Assembly: GCA_030829955.1 (NCBI GenBank)
Contig: JAURNY010000026.1
Location: 1 to 64,000 of the forward strand
Reading direction: 5' to 3'
DNA length: 64,000 nt
From: Gammaproteobacteria bacterium
Lineage (GTDB): Bacteria > Pseudomonadota > Gammaproteobacteria > Eutrophobiales > Eutrophobiaceae
Shown: in pieces, positions 1-9,769 of the stretch
Layout of the letters: each line of letters begins with the position of its first letter
Numbering within the stretch: the stretch's first letter is position 1
Program-made: the position numbers and the translations under genes
The notes under the pieces: model-generated
Seen by the model: the letters and a program-made list of their open reading frames with translations, nothing else
Databases searched by the model: none
Told to the model about the DNA's origin: nothing

Positions 1-1
1 A

Positions 2-715
2 GATGCAATGCGCGCTGTATTGTTACGGCATTATCCTATCTATCCGGTCTGTGATGATGACCATAAACTAATTGGCCTCATTCGTGGTTATGCCATGTTT
101 GAACATCATACATATGAATTAACTGCTCAATCTGGTCAGATGGTAGGTGTAGAAAAAGAAGAACATCTATCAACTCCCTGGTATCGTTGTTTGTTGCTAC
201 GCCACCCTTGGCTACAACTCAACCTTTTAACTGCCTTTATGGCAGGTGCAGTTGTAGGCTTGTTTGATGAAACGATTTCAAAAGTCGTAGTGATGGCAGC
301 CTTTCTTCCTGTACTTGCAGGTCAATCTGGTAATACAGGTTGCCAGGCTTTGGCAGTGACACTGAGAGGTATGACATTGAATGAATTAAAACCGGGTATG
401 GAACGCAAAGTTATTATCAAAGAAGTCATACTTGGCACATGTAACGGTCTTTTGGTTGGTATTACAGCAGGGTTAGGGATGTTCTTCTATGCACTTAGCA
501 CGGGTAGTGATGCACCTGTTACACTCGCCGCAGTAGTTATAGTTTCAATGTTAGGTGCATGTATTGCGAGTGGAATTATAGGAGTATTAGTGCCTTTAAC
601 ACTTCGAAGATTTGGTGCCGATCCAGCGACAGCATCAACAATTTTTCTAACAACGGCAACAGATATTATTAGTATGGGATTATTATTGCTGCTTGCTACA
701 GTCATAATTTTATAA
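2..715 (+). CDS. mgtE: Magnesium transporter MgtE, C-terminal part (5' end outside window)
   Basis: The reading frame is open from the first bases, so this is the 3' part of a gene that begins upstream. The first 30 or so residues look like the end of a CBS domain (YPVCDDDHKLIGLIRG). They are followed by the membrane domain with about five hydrophobic helices and the family signature LAGQSGNTGCQALAVTLRGM in the first half of that domain. MgtE proteins are homodimeric Mg2+ channels gated by cytoplasmic CBS domains that sense Mg2+. The gene ends with no clear terminator in the 165-base gap before the next, oppositely oriented gene. Confidence 0.85.
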   Translation, partial: DAMRAVLLRHYPIYPVCDDDHKLIGLIRGYAMFEHHTYELTAQSGQMVGVEKEEHLSTPWYRCLLLRHPWLQLNLLTAFMAGAVVGLFDETISKVVVMAAFLPVLAGQSGNTGCQALAVTLRGMTLNELKPGMERKVIIKEVILGTCNGLLVGITAGLGMFFYALSTGSDAPVTLAAVVIVSMLGACIASGIIGVLVPLTLRRFGADPATASTIFLTTATDIISMGLLLLLATVIIL

Positions 716-880
716 GTATAAAATCATCTTAATTTAGTAATAGTTTGTAATAAGTATACTGATAGTATTGAGTATATTTATGAATATTAATATCTTATGC
801 TGTAGTCATGATACATGCGTATTGCTATTGAAAAAAATCTTAAGATTTACATTGGTTTCACAGATTAATGCGCCAAGTCA

Positions 881-1831
881 TTATTTTACCTCTATAGCAA
901 TTCTTAATACTTCAAGTGTGCTATTTACAATTGTTTCAGGGGACTCTTGATGAATACTATGACCGCTTTCATCAGCAATGACTTGCCAGGAGTTACTAGA
1001 AAGCGTTGTTAAATCCTTTTGCATTGCACGCCACTCCTCTTCAAGCGAACCAATACCTTCAATATCAGGCAGCTGTTTTTTGCCTCTGGTTAATACAGCA
1101 ATAGGCATTGAAAGTTGACCAATTTTAATTTCTTTAACTTCTTCGGCACTGTCTTCAAAACTAGCAAGTTCATCCATTTGACTCCAGACTGATTTACGTT
1201 GAGCATTTAAATGCTTCCAATATTTTTGTTCTGTTGATAATAAACTTTCATCCTCAAATTTATAACCACCTACTGTTTGTTTGGGCATCACATCAAGATC
1301 ATCCAGAGCAGCAAGTCGTTCAATTTGATCTGGGTGAGAAGAATCCACAAGAACTAAGCCAGCTGTTTGATTCGGTAATGCGTATGCTAAAAATTGTGCT
1401 ACAAAGCCACCAAATGAATGACCAATAAAAATATAAGGACCGGTAATTTTTGCTTTCTTCAATAAGTGATATAACTCAGTAGCTATTTGTTGCGCTGTTC
1501 GTGGTCCCGGTCCAGGGTCACTTAAGCCCATACCAGCACGATCATATAGGCAGACTTGGGTATGTTTGGAAAGCGCTGCTTGTATAGGTAACCAGTTTGC
1601 CAGCGAATCGCCAATACCTGGTTCAATAATAATTGGGATATCACCTTCTCCCTGACAATCAATATATAGTCGAAACTGCTGGAACATCAAATAGACTTTA
1701 CCCGGAGCTTTATACTTGTCAGCAGAAACAGCAAAAGTGCTCTGACATATCAATAAGGCCAGAGAAAAAAAGACAATAAGTTTTAGGGAGATTGTTCGCA
1801 TTGCAACTGAATAGGTTAGCACATTAAACAT
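881..1831 (-). CDS. Exported alpha/beta-fold hydrolase
   Basis: This 316-residue protein has an N-terminal hydrophobic signal segment (residues 12-35) and then an alpha/beta hydrolase fold. The nucleophile elbow GHSFGG lies at residues 137-142 (Ser139), the YDRAGMGLSDPG motif follows strand 4, and a likely catalytic His lies near residue 295 (DESGHSIHQE). The substrate cannot be read from the sequence. The start at 1831 is preferred over an internal ATG at 1801 because a GAGG-like ribosome site precedes it. It converges on mgtE and lies 88 bases downstream of the MoaD-like gene on the same strand, so it could be the last gene of that transcript. Confidence 0.8.
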   Translation of the reverse strand: MFNVLTYSVAMRTISLKLIVFFSLALLICQSTFAVSADKYKAPGKVYLMFQQFRLYIDCQGEGDIPIIIEPGIGDSLANWLPIQAALSKHTQVCLYDRAGMGLSDPGPGPRTAQQIATELYHLLKKAKITGPYIFIGHSFGGFVAQFLAYALPNQTAGLVLVDSSHPDQIERLAALDDLDVMPKQTVGGYKFEDESLLSTEQKYWKHLNAQRKSVWSQMDELASFEDSAEEVKEIKIGQLSMPIAVLTRGKKQLPDIEGIGSLEEEWRAMQKDLTTLSSNSWQVIADESGHSIHQESPETIVNSTLEVLRIAIEVK

Positions 1832-1919
1832 AAATTAGCCTCAGGCGTAAACTAAGGCAAATATTCAAAAAATGTATAGAATTGAAACATGATCAAAACA
1901 TAGACAAGAATAAAGGGGG

Positions 1920-2189
1920 CTATCCACCCTCAATAGCAGGAATGATATCCAAGACATCACCTGTTCGGACGGAATTATTAAAGTCTGATTCCCTGATTAA
2001 GGTATTATTATGAAACATCAATATTTGCGGATTGACATGTCCATCTTTCCACAACATGTTATGGATTTCAGGTGATTGTTTAGATATTTCAGAAATACAA
2101 TCATATATTTGCTTACCTTTTAACTGAATCTCAAGTGGTAACTCATCTGATGTCATCAACGAGGGTGATAAACGCAATGTCAGGCGCAA
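1920..2189 (-). CDS. MoaD/ThiS-like ubiquitin-fold sulfur carrier linked to AOR
   Basis: This 89-residue protein ends in Gly-Gly (IPAIEGG), the C-terminus that is adenylated and thiocarboxylated in MoaD/ThiS carriers. The segment DVLDIIPAIEGG is the usual final strand of the fold. It overlaps the end of the aldehyde oxidoreductase gene by 10 bases, so the two are translationally coupled. MoaD-like genes are known companions of tungsten AOR genes, where they supply sulfur for the metal-binding pterin. A dedicated pterin role here is inferred from that linkage. The protein is slightly longer than the usual 80-residue MoaD. Confidence 0.8.
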   Translation of the reverse strand: MRLTLRLSPSLMTSDELPLEIQLKGKQIYDCISEISKQSPEIHNMLWKDGHVNPQILMFHNNTLIRESDFNNSVRTGDVLDIIPAIEGG

Positions 2190-4003
2190 AGTTTTTTTAT
2201 CTCTTCATCAAAATGAGAAAACACTCGTTTTTTCAATTCTTTTAAATATTTTTCAGTCAGGAACGAAGGCGTTTTTACATTTTCATTCTGCATCTTTAAA
2301 ATTTCTGCGGGCAGTTCATAATCGCTATCGTTAAAACCCTGTTTCTTTTCGAGCCAGATGCCTCTTAAAAATGCATGTCTTACAGTTGTTTTGATCTCAT
2401 CTTCAGAAATATTGATTCCAGTTAATAGGGAAATTGCCTGAGTTAAACGTTGACCATCAAGGTTAGAAAATTTACAAATACCAGTGATATCATCGCGCAC
2501 CATGTATAGTCCTTTATTAACGATGACATTCTCCCAGTAATCCAGATTGGTTTCACCTTCAGCAGCTAGCAGACCATAAGTCTGCATACTCATATGTCCA
2601 CCAGCTATGGCCCAAATATAACCGGGATTCGTTTCCGGTAAGTAAGAAGGTAATTCCAAACCTTTAACGTGCATGGCGTAATCTGTTGAATTAAGTGATT
2701 CAGATAACCTCTTAACACCTTGCCCAAGTTCCAGACATTTTCCTTGGCCGACCGATATTAACAAATCACGTATTAATTCGAAGTCACCAAATCTGGCATT
2801 ATTTAATAATGGCGCATCGGGATTACGTTGATTGTAATCCAGTACAAAAGACAAGGTGGCACCTGCAGAAATTGAATCCATACCATAGCGGTCACAAAGC
2901 GCGACGAGTTCAGTGGCTTGTCTGCTATCATGAATTCCAAGGTTGGTTGAGAGTAAATTAAGTGGTTCGTAATCAAACTTCGCCAAAAATTTACCGTGCT
3001 TGCCGGCCGTAGTTTTTTCATAAATATTTTTATGACAGGCAATAGCGCATCGAAAACAATTTTCTGCCTTCACAACAAAGTCTTTTTCGACTTCTTGTCT
3101 AGCTAATTGTAGTGCTTTAGGATTAGCCGGAGGTTTGAAATTATTTTCAGGAACGATATTTAATTTGCTTAAGGTGTCATAGTTAGACCACGTTCCACCT
3201 AAGCCACCTTTTTTAATTTCCCGATATTTTCTGGAACCGGGTCCGGTCGCGATAAATTTATTTAATTCTTTTAATTCACCAGTTAGTGATATTTTCGGAT
3301 CTCGTGCATCAGCGATAATGCCAATGATATTTTTGTAACCCATGATAGAGCCCATGCCGCCGCGGCCTGCCCAGCGACATTTATCATCACCGGATTTAAG
3401 TAGGTTTTCAGTACTACAGGCAACTGAGCCAAAAAAACATTTATCATAATGTTCGCCTGCTTCACCAATTACGGCAAAGTGACTATCCGCAAACTGTTTT
3501 TGTAAAAGCAATATTTTTTCATGACTGCTCTTACCTAGATAATCATCAGCAGGAATTAAATTTATTTCAGGACCATGTTCACTTTGTTTTACATGTAATA
3601 AAACAGGTGTAGATGAACGACCTTCAAAAACAATTTCATCAATGCCAGTCCAGCGTAATTTTGAACCAAATTTACCGCTGGCAGCTGACCACATAGCGCC
3701 AGGTCTACCCTGATTTGAAACTTTTAACGGACTATAGCTGCAAAAATATGTACGTAAACCTGTCATGATCGGTGTGCCGGTTAATAAACCTGTTGTAACG
3801 ATTAAGGGATTATTTTCACTATAGGCATGATCGACATCATGCTTTGCGAGAGTTTGGTAAGCACGAGCAAAGCCACCTAAAACTTCTTCGAGGTTTTGAC
3901 AATGACGTTGATGAACTTTAATTGTGCTGTTTGTTAAATTGATAACACACTGTTGATAAGTCACATCGTTGATGTTTGAAAGATTGTTTTTTACTACGCT
4001 CAT
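2180..4003 (-). CDS. Aldehyde:ferredoxin oxidoreductase family (tungsten/molybdenum) enzyme
   Basis: This 607-residue protein has the length and layout of the AOR family, which oxidises aldehydes to acids using a bis-pterin W or Mo centre and a [4Fe-4S] cluster. The N-terminal domain carries the cofactor-binding stretch WAGRGGMGSIMGYKNIIGI. Three cluster cysteines form C-x2-C-x3-C near residue 315 (NCFRCAIACHKN), and the fourth is in DDITGICKF near residue 509. It is followed by an overlapping MoaD-like gene. No ferredoxin or NADH-linked partner subunit is adjacent, so the electron acceptor is unknown. The substrate aldehyde cannot be told from sequence. Confidence 0.92.
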   Translation of the reverse strand: MSVVKNNLSNINDVTYQQCVINLTNSTIKVHQRHCQNLEEVLGGFARAYQTLAKHDVDHAYSENNPLIVTTGLLTGTPIMTGLRTYFCSYSPLKVSNQGRPGAMWSAASGKFGSKLRWTGIDEIVFEGRSSTPVLLHVKQSEHGPEINLIPADDYLGKSSHEKILLLQKQFADSHFAVIGEAGEHYDKCFFGSVACSTENLLKSGDDKCRWAGRGGMGSIMGYKNIIGIIADARDPKISLTGELKELNKFIATGPGSRKYREIKKGGLGGTWSNYDTLSKLNIVPENNFKPPANPKALQLARQEVEKDFVVKAENCFRCAIACHKNIYEKTTAGKHGKFLAKFDYEPLNLLSTNLGIHDSRQATELVALCDRYGMDSISAGATLSFVLDYNQRNPDAPLLNNARFGDFELIRDLLISVGQGKCLELGQGVKRLSESLNSTDYAMHVKGLELPSYLPETNPGYIWAIAGGHMSMQTYGLLAAEGETNLDYWENVIVNKGLYMVRDDITGICKFSNLDGQRLTQAISLLTGINISEDEIKTTVRHAFLRGIWLEKKQGFNDSDYELPAEILKMQNENVKTPSFLTEKYLKELKKRVFSHFDEEIKKLCA

Positions 4004-4129
4004 AATAATTACTTATAGTTAATCGTTTCTGTTTAATAAGAAACTTATGTTGACAAACTAAGAGGGGTAGACTCAGGAGCCACCACTGATTGAGTGGCAT
4101 ACTATCGTTATCCAGTTCCGTAACAAAAT

Positions 4130-4163
4130 AACATTTCGTAATTTATTTATTACGAAATGTTAG
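4130..4163 (-). terminator. AT-rich perfect hairpin, likely terminator
   Basis: Two 14-base arms (left arm 4130-4143, TAACATTTCGTAAT) are perfectly complementary around a six-base loop. On the minus strand the hairpin follows the stop of the exported protein at 4198 and is succeeded by a short T-rich run, as in an intrinsic terminator. The stem is AT-rich, so it could instead be a protein-binding palindrome upstream of the AOR gene. Confidence 0.5.
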
Positions 4164-4197
4164 GTCTACATGGTGACTATATGTTGATTTGGAATAA

Positions 4198-4773
4198 CTA
4201 ATAGATGACTAACTGACGAACGACTTCTGTGTGTGACAATACCTCATTAATCTCATTAGCTATGATATTGCGAGTATCTTGATTGAGTGAATTATCATCT
4301 CGAACCAGTATCATTACTGTAGCAGGGTGAACGAATAAATCTTTCATGTGATAACACTCTGCGGGTGCTATTGGTAATGCACCATCATGGTGATAATCTT
4401 TTTCCAAAGATTCATGACTAATAGTCATGAGACTTGATTCCAGCGCCATTGTTTTACCCAAATACTCATCACATTGTGGTAGACGAAATATTGCGCTTTC
4501 AATAACGCTTTTAGATAAGGTCAGTAATTCATTGGCATCCAGATTGACTACTGCTGTATCAAGATCATTGTCGTTGAGAGAGTTAACCAATTGCCGTGCC
4601 TTGATTTCATATTTAGAGAGTAGACCAGCGGCAATAGAGAGTCTTTCCTTATCTTCTGCTGCTGATATTTCTATCTTGGAAATACCATCAAATTGCCCCT
4701 CTTTGATAGGAATGCTGGCATATGCCAAGCCGGATAAAAGAAATAGATAAGACAGATTAAGAAAAGTTTTCAT
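4198..4773 (-). CDS. Exported protein of unknown function, probably Fur-regulated
   Basis: This 191-residue protein starts with a clear signal peptide (MKTFLNLSYLFLLSGLAYA, cleavage after about residue 19). I do not recognise the family. The mature part is largely helical and acidic. It has two cysteines (in PQCDEY and AECYHMKD) and a histidine-rich stretch (DYHHDG) in its C-terminal half, which could form a disulfide or bind metal. A good Fur box lies about 35 bases upstream of the start, which points to iron-responsive expression. It is transcribed alone, towards a hairpin at 4130-4163. Confidence 0.7.
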   Translation of the reverse strand: MKTFLNLSYLFLLSGLAYASIPIKEGQFDGISKIEISAAEDKERLSIAAGLLSKYEIKARQLVNSLNDNDLDTAVVNLDANELLTLSKSVIESAIFRLPQCDEYLGKTMALESSLMTISHESLEKDYHHDGALPIAPAECYHMKDLFVHPATVMILVRDDNSLNQDTRNIIANEINEVLSHTEVVRQLVIY

Positions 4774-4807
4774 ACAAATTGTTATACTGCAATAAATTAT
4801 ATTTAAT

Positions 4808-4826
4808 GATAACGATTCTCATTAAT
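4808..4826 (-). promoter_or_regulatory. Fur box upstream of the exported protein gene
   Basis: The 19-mer GATAACGATTCTCATTAAT matches the Fur consensus GATAATGATAATCATTATC at 14 of 19 positions, and its core AATGATAACGATTCTCATT (4805-4823) is a near-palindrome. It sits 35 bases upstream of the start codon at 4773, a normal position for Fur overlapping a promoter. The other neighbour, at 4928, faces the same way and ends here, so the box most likely controls the 4198-4773 gene. Confidence 0.65.
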
Positions 4827-4927
4827 ATTTGAAAGCTTTTTTTAAAATGGATTCCAAGTGTAATAGCGTGTATTTTCATATAGCCGACGTTAAGACAGGC
4901 ACCTAATCGCATTCACTAAAATAGTTA

Positions 4928-5266
4928 CTAGCTTGATATCTTTTTATGAAGCTGTGGAATGGTTGAATTATCTCCCGCTTTCATATACCGACTTTCTCTA
5001 TCTAACGCGGTTACATTTTCATAGACACCATCATCTCTTTTGACAAGCTTGGTAAAGCCTTTTTCTTTGAGAGTGGAATTGCTAGTTGGAATCGCGACAC
5101 TAACAGGGCGAATTACTTTTCTGACAGGGGCTTCAAAGTCGGTATCATCGAGTGAGATCTGGGCGGTAAAGCATACTTCACCCCAGGTACTCAGAGACTC
5201 ACTAATACGATGGTTGACTTCAATCGTCTTACCATTTGCTTCACAGAAATAATCGTAATTTGGCAT
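4928..5266 (-). CDS. FmdB-like protein with a degenerate zinc ribbon
   Basis: The 112-residue protein begins MPNYDYFCEANGK, the usual opening of FmdB-family regulatory/zinc-ribbon proteins (MPxYxYxCxxC). The second cysteine of the first CxxC pair is replaced (CEAN), and only one further cysteine (GEVC) is present, so a normal four-cysteine zinc site cannot form. The C-terminal half has no motif I know. The 38-base gap to the next gene on the same strand makes cotranscription with the metallo-hydrolase gene plausible. Its function is unknown. Confidence 0.6.
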   Translation of the reverse strand: MPNYDYFCEANGKTIEVNHRISESLSTWGEVCFTAQISLDDTDFEAPVRKVIRPVSVAIPTSNSTLKEKGFTKLVKRDDGVYENVTALDRESRYMKAGDNSTIPQLHKKISS

Positions 5267-5304
5267 ATTGAATAATTTAAAAATGATTTAATCAAAAGAT
5301 AACC

Positions 5305-6246
5305 CTATTCCCACTCTAGTTCAACAAAAGCACGACTGACATTTCGTTTGTGCTGTTGCTCGAAAAATTGCCATTTTGTTGTCTGGGATTTGCCAACTTT
5401 ATCAATAACTTCTTCCAAAAAGGCACCCTCGTTGATCATTGCGCGTGTTTCATCTAGCAGTGTTTGAAGATATTCGTTTTGTCTAGCCAGAGCGGTTTCA
5501 ATATCAATGTCAAACTTGCCATGACCTGGAATAACATGTCCGAGTTTATCTGTATTTATATCCCGCATAATTTGTAGCCAACCTTTTAGTGACCCATCTA
5601 TTACAGGAATACGATCCACAAATAACAGGTCAGATAACCATAAAGTGCCAGTATTTATATCAAACACGCTCAAATCTGAATGTGAATGAGCTATTGGATA
5701 GGCTTTAAGTATTAACTTTCTATTACCTAGATCCAGTACCATTTCATTTTTAACGATCAAATCAGGCAATACAATAAGTCCTGATTCTTTTTTACCGCCG
5801 AGTTCATCCAGATAGTTTTCAAGAAAAAATACTTCATTTATTTTCAATTCATTAACAAGGTTGGCATGACCAATAAATATAATCCCTTCTTTTTGAAATG
5901 CTTTATTTCCAAGCAAATGATCAAAATGCACATGAGTATTAATGACGTAACATATAGGTGTATCGGTTTGAGACTGGATAGAATTAAAAAGATCATCTCC
6001 AATTTTAATTGAGCCACCGGTATCAATGACAGCAACACAGTTTTCACCTTCAATAAAACCTATGTTGGCAATATCTTCCCTTTCAGGCACATCTAGACCA
6101 GCATGTTGTCCCTGGTGGACAAAAAAACCTTCTGCAACAGTTTGTAGAGACAGTTCTGATGCGTATACATATTGATAATTACTAGTAATTATCAAACTAA
6201 AATAAATAAGCTTTTTTAGTATTGAGTGAAATTGTTTGAATATCAT
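5305..6246 (-). CDS. Exported metallo-beta-lactamase-fold hydrolase, quinoprotein relay (SoxH-related) type
   Basis: This 313-residue protein has an N-terminal signal segment (residues 11-30) and the metallo-beta-lactamase metal motif HVHFDH at residues 105-110. Later metal ligands appear in AHSHSD, LSDLL and IPGHGK. The phrases EDIANIGFIEG and VAVIDTGGS and the ending AFVELEWE are typical of the periplasmic 'quinoprotein relay system zinc metallohydrolase' group found near PQQ and c-type electron-transfer genes. No PQQ or quinoprotein gene is in this window, so its partner, if any, is elsewhere. The exact reaction is not known. Confidence 0.8.
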   Translation of the reverse strand: MIFKQFHSILKKLIYFSLIITSNYQYVYASELSLQTVAEGFFVHQGQHAGLDVPEREDIANIGFIEGENCVAVIDTGGSIKIGDDLFNSIQSQTDTPICYVINTHVHFDHLLGNKAFQKEGIIFIGHANLVNELKINEVFFLENYLDELGGKKESGLIVLPDLIVKNEMVLDLGNRKLILKAYPIAHSHSDLSVFDINTGTLWLSDLLFVDRIPVIDGSLKGWLQIMRDINTDKLGHVIPGHGKFDIDIETALARQNEYLQTLLDETRAMINEGAFLEEVIDKVGKSQTTKWQFFEQQHKRNVSRAFVELEWE

Positions 6247-6439
6247 GGATATAACTAATCTTATCTAAATAGACGGTTTAACTATAGACACTAAATTAAC
6301 GTTTAAAATTTAATTATATTAATAAATACTAACAGTTTTACTGGCCAATCGTCTCGTTCTTCGCTAGATTTAGAGACATACATAATGATAAAAGTAGTAA
6401 AGAATCCTTAGTTTTAACCGGTAACAAACAGGAGGAAAT

Positions 6440-6649
6440 GTGCTTAATAATGATTCTGTATCTAATTTTCTTGAAAAAGATGAAGTATTTAGACGTTTAC
6501 ATGATAAACACGAACAGCTTAAAAAGATGGTGAGGATGGTTAATGAAGGTGAAATCAGCATGGATGAGTTTGAATTAGGGGCGATGAAAAAAGAAAAGCT
6601 CTCATTAAAGGATAAGATGTCAGATATGCTTCAGGAACATCAGCATTAG
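6440..6649 (+). CDS. YdcH-like DUF465 small protein
   Basis: This is a 69-residue, highly charged, helical protein. The segment FRRLHDKHEQLKKMVRMV followed by LKKEKLSLKD-like residues is the DUF465/YdcH pattern, a short antiparallel coiled-coil hairpin of unknown function. Translation starts at a GTG, preceded by the strong ribosome site AGGAGG at 6430-6435. An ATG two bases earlier is in a different frame. An intrinsic terminator follows directly. Confidence 0.8.
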   Translation: MLNNDSVSNFLEKDEVFRRLHDKHEQLKKMVRMVNEGEISMDEFELGAMKKEKLSLKDKMSDMLQEHQH

Positions 6650-6664
6650 TAATATACACTTTAC

Positions 6665-6689
6665 AAAAAGCCCCATCTCGGGGCTTTTT
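6665..6689. terminator. Bidirectional intrinsic terminator
   Basis: The sequence AAAAAGCCCC - ATCT - CGGGGCTTTTT forms a GC-rich stem with A and T runs on its two sides. It lies between the convergent DUF465 and TauE genes and can serve both. Confidence 0.9.
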
Positions 6690-6693
6690 GGTT

Positions 6694-7503
6694 TTACAGT
6701 GCGAGTTTTATACCGATTGCAAACAACATACTGGCGAGCAAAGGACACATTATTTTCTCAGGTAAAATAGAACCTACGTGACTTCCCAAATATATGCCAG
6801 GCAGTGAACCAATCAACATAGTACCAAGTAAAACATAATTTACAGTGCCGAGATGAGCATGACCCAACCCGGCAATGGCGGTAATAGGAACCGCATGTGC
6901 AAGATCTGTTGCGGCAATCTGGATGATTTTCATGCGTGGATAAAGAATGAATAGCGCCGCAGCACCTATGACACCTGCGCCGACAGATGAAATTGTGACC
7001 AACGCGCCAATCAAGACGCCTGACAATATCGTGACAGGTGTTTTCAGTTTTTGATTTAATGATTTGAGCGATTCAAAACGTGGATTTATCATTATTTTAT
7101 GTAATCTGTTACGTGATAACAAAAATATGGCGGTCAAAATCAATGCAAAACTTAATGTATGCATAATCATTTCATCATAATTTATACCTGCGCTATCTAG
7201 TCTGTTCAGGAAAACCAGTGCGGTTAAAGACGAAGGAATGCTACCAAAACTCAAAAGACCCACGATTTTCCACTGCACATTACCTTTTGCATTATGGATG
7301 AAAATACCACCGGATTTTGTGATAGCCGCATAGAGCAGATCCGTACCCACGGCAATCACAGGTTTAATGCCAAAACCCAATACCAGTAGTGGGGTCATCA
7401 GTGAGCCGCCACCAACGCCTGTAAGTCCGACGACAAATCCGACTGCAAAACCAGATAAAATGAATAGAAATTGCTGTTCCATAAAAAAGTGTTGTAAAAA
7501 CAT
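6694..7503 (-). CDS. TauE/SafE-family sulfite/organosulfur anion exporter
   Basis: This 269-residue polytopic membrane protein has about eight hydrophobic helices in two halves. The signature FVVGLTGVGGGSLMTPLLV is near the N-terminus, and the second half repeats it as GALVTISSVGAGVIGAAAL. The TauE/SafE family moves sulfite, sulfoacetate and related anions. The gene is divergent from cysB and close to cysH, so a role in disposing of sulfite or taking up sulfur compounds under CysB control is a reasonable inference. The substrate is not shown by sequence. Confidence 0.88.
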   Translation of the reverse strand: MFLQHFFMEQQFLFILSGFAVGFVVGLTGVGGGSLMTPLLVLGFGIKPVIAVGTDLLYAAITKSGGIFIHNAKGNVQWKIVGLLSFGSIPSSLTALVFLNRLDSAGINYDEMIMHTLSFALILTAIFLLSRNRLHKIMINPRFESLKSLNQKLKTPVTILSGVLIGALVTISSVGAGVIGAAALFILYPRMKIIQIAATDLAHAVPITAIAGLGHAHLGTVNYVLLGTMLIGSLPGIYLGSHVGSILPEKIMCPLLASMLFAIGIKLAL

Positions 7504-7546
7504 AATAATTCCGATTTTCTACTTTAGGCAGACTTCAAGCAACTGA

Positions 7547-8572
<1,026 letters not shown>

Positions 8573-8584
8573 CTGTTAATAGTA

Positions 8585-8920
8585 TTAAAGAAAATCTAGG
8601 TCAGGATTGTTTTTCAATATCTCTTTGGCTTCTTCCTGTTCATTACTCTCTGCTTTCAATACTTCTTTTACAAACTGAAAATAGATGGTGTAAATTTTAG
8701 TTGGCTTGCCTGCTTCTTCTAGAATAAAGAAAGGTGCCCGTTCCACCTGATACTGTTTTGCCAGTTGCATACCTTCGCTATTAGGTTCACGTTCATCGGC
8801 AATGGCAATGTGATCTATACAGTCGATATACCCATCTTTTTCAAGACGAGAGTGTACTTCAGTACATTTTTTGCATGGGATGCCATCTGCGAGGATTTTT
8901 TTAACTAATGTAATATGCAT
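8585..8920 (-). CDS. Thioredoxin/glutaredoxin-fold protein linked to cysH
   Basis: The 111-residue protein has a dithiol motif C-K-K-C at residues 16-19 after a short first strand, and a cis-Pro segment (VERAPFFILEE) near residue 70, as in the thioredoxin fold. It starts immediately after the cysH stop codon with no gap, so the two are cotranscribed and probably translationally coupled. APS reductase needs a thioredoxin or glutaredoxin as electron donor. This protein may be that donor, which is inferred from position only. Confidence 0.75.
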   Translation of the reverse strand: MHITLVKKILADGIPCKKCTEVHSRLEKDGYIDCIDHIAIADEREPNSEGMQLAKQYQVERAPFFILEEAGKPTKIYTIYFQFVKEVLKAESNEQEEAKEILKNNPDLDFL

Positions 8921-9661
8921 TTATTTCTTTTCGAGATTATCAGCGTGTAAACCGCATTCTTTTTTTGTTGCTTCTTCCCACCACCAACGTCCTTGACGCT
9001 CATGTTGCCCGGGTAATACGGGTCTGGTACATGGCTCACAACCGATACTAATAAAGCCTTTTTTATGTAATTCGTTATAAGGAACATCGTTTGTACGAAT
9101 ATAGTCCCATACCTTGGAAGAACTCCAGTTTGCCAATGGATTAAATTTAAATAGGGATTTTTCTGTGCTTGAGAACGATTTATCAAGCTGTATAACAGGA
9201 ACATCATTTCTGGTATCAGGACTTTGATCCTTGCGTTGACCAGTGATCCATACATCCAATTGAGATAGCTTATTTTTTAGAGGTAACACTTTCCTGATAC
9301 CACAGCATTCATGATGACCATCGAGGTAGAAACTGTACAACCCTTTATTTGAAACCATCTGTTGAACAGCTTTTGCTTCAGGAAACAAAACATCAATTTC
9401 AATTTGGTAATGTTCGCGGACACGGTCTATAAAACGGTAGGTTTCTGCGTGCAGGCGTCCTGTGTCAAGACAGAAAACACCAAAATTTGAATCTAGTTTA
9501 ATGGCAAGATCTATTAACACCACATCTTCTGCACCGCTGAATGATATTGCTACCGAATCAAACTGCTCCAAAGCGAGTTTGATGATTTCCCGAGGCGAGC
9601 TTTTAGAAAGCTCACCAGCATATTTTTTATGATCGAATTGCTCTGTATTCATAGTATTCAT
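8921..9661 (-). CDS. cysH: Assimilatory adenylyl-sulfate (APS) reductase, CysH family
   Basis: This 246-residue protein has the PAPS/APS reductase fold, with the phosphate loop [10 protein letters not shown]. It carries two cysteine pairs, C119-C120 (HECCGIRK) and C208-x2-C211 (IGCEPCTRP), which bind a [4Fe-4S] cluster and mark the APS-using type rather than the PAPS type of E. coli. The catalytic cysteine is in ECGLH at residue 236. The enzyme reduces APS to sulfite in sulfate assimilation. It faces cysB and is followed directly by a thioredoxin-fold gene. Confidence 0.95.
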   Translation of the reverse strand: MNTMNTEQFDHKKYAGELSKSSPREIIKLALEQFDSVAISFSGAEDVVLIDLAIKLDSNFGVFCLDTGRLHAETYRFIDRVREHYQIEIDVLFPEAKAVQQMVSNKGLYSFYLDGHHECCGIRKVLPLKNKLSQLDVWITGQRKDQSPDTRNDVPVIQLDKSFSSTEKSLFKFNPLANWSSSKVWDYIRTNDVPYNELHKKGFISIGCEPCTRPVLPGQHERQGRWWWEEATKKECGLHADNLEKK

Positions 9662-9769
9662 TTGTTTTTTGCAGGATGCGCATAGTAACAGAAATCAATA
9701 TACCAACCATAAAAATACAATATATCGTTATCACAAACTGTTCTAAACTCGCATACGAATTTTTAAGTA

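Noticed and set aside
8905..9255. 116-codon frame on the minus strand inside cysH
   Set aside because: It overlaps cysH in a different frame, and cysH is clearly the real gene with its full set of cluster cysteines.
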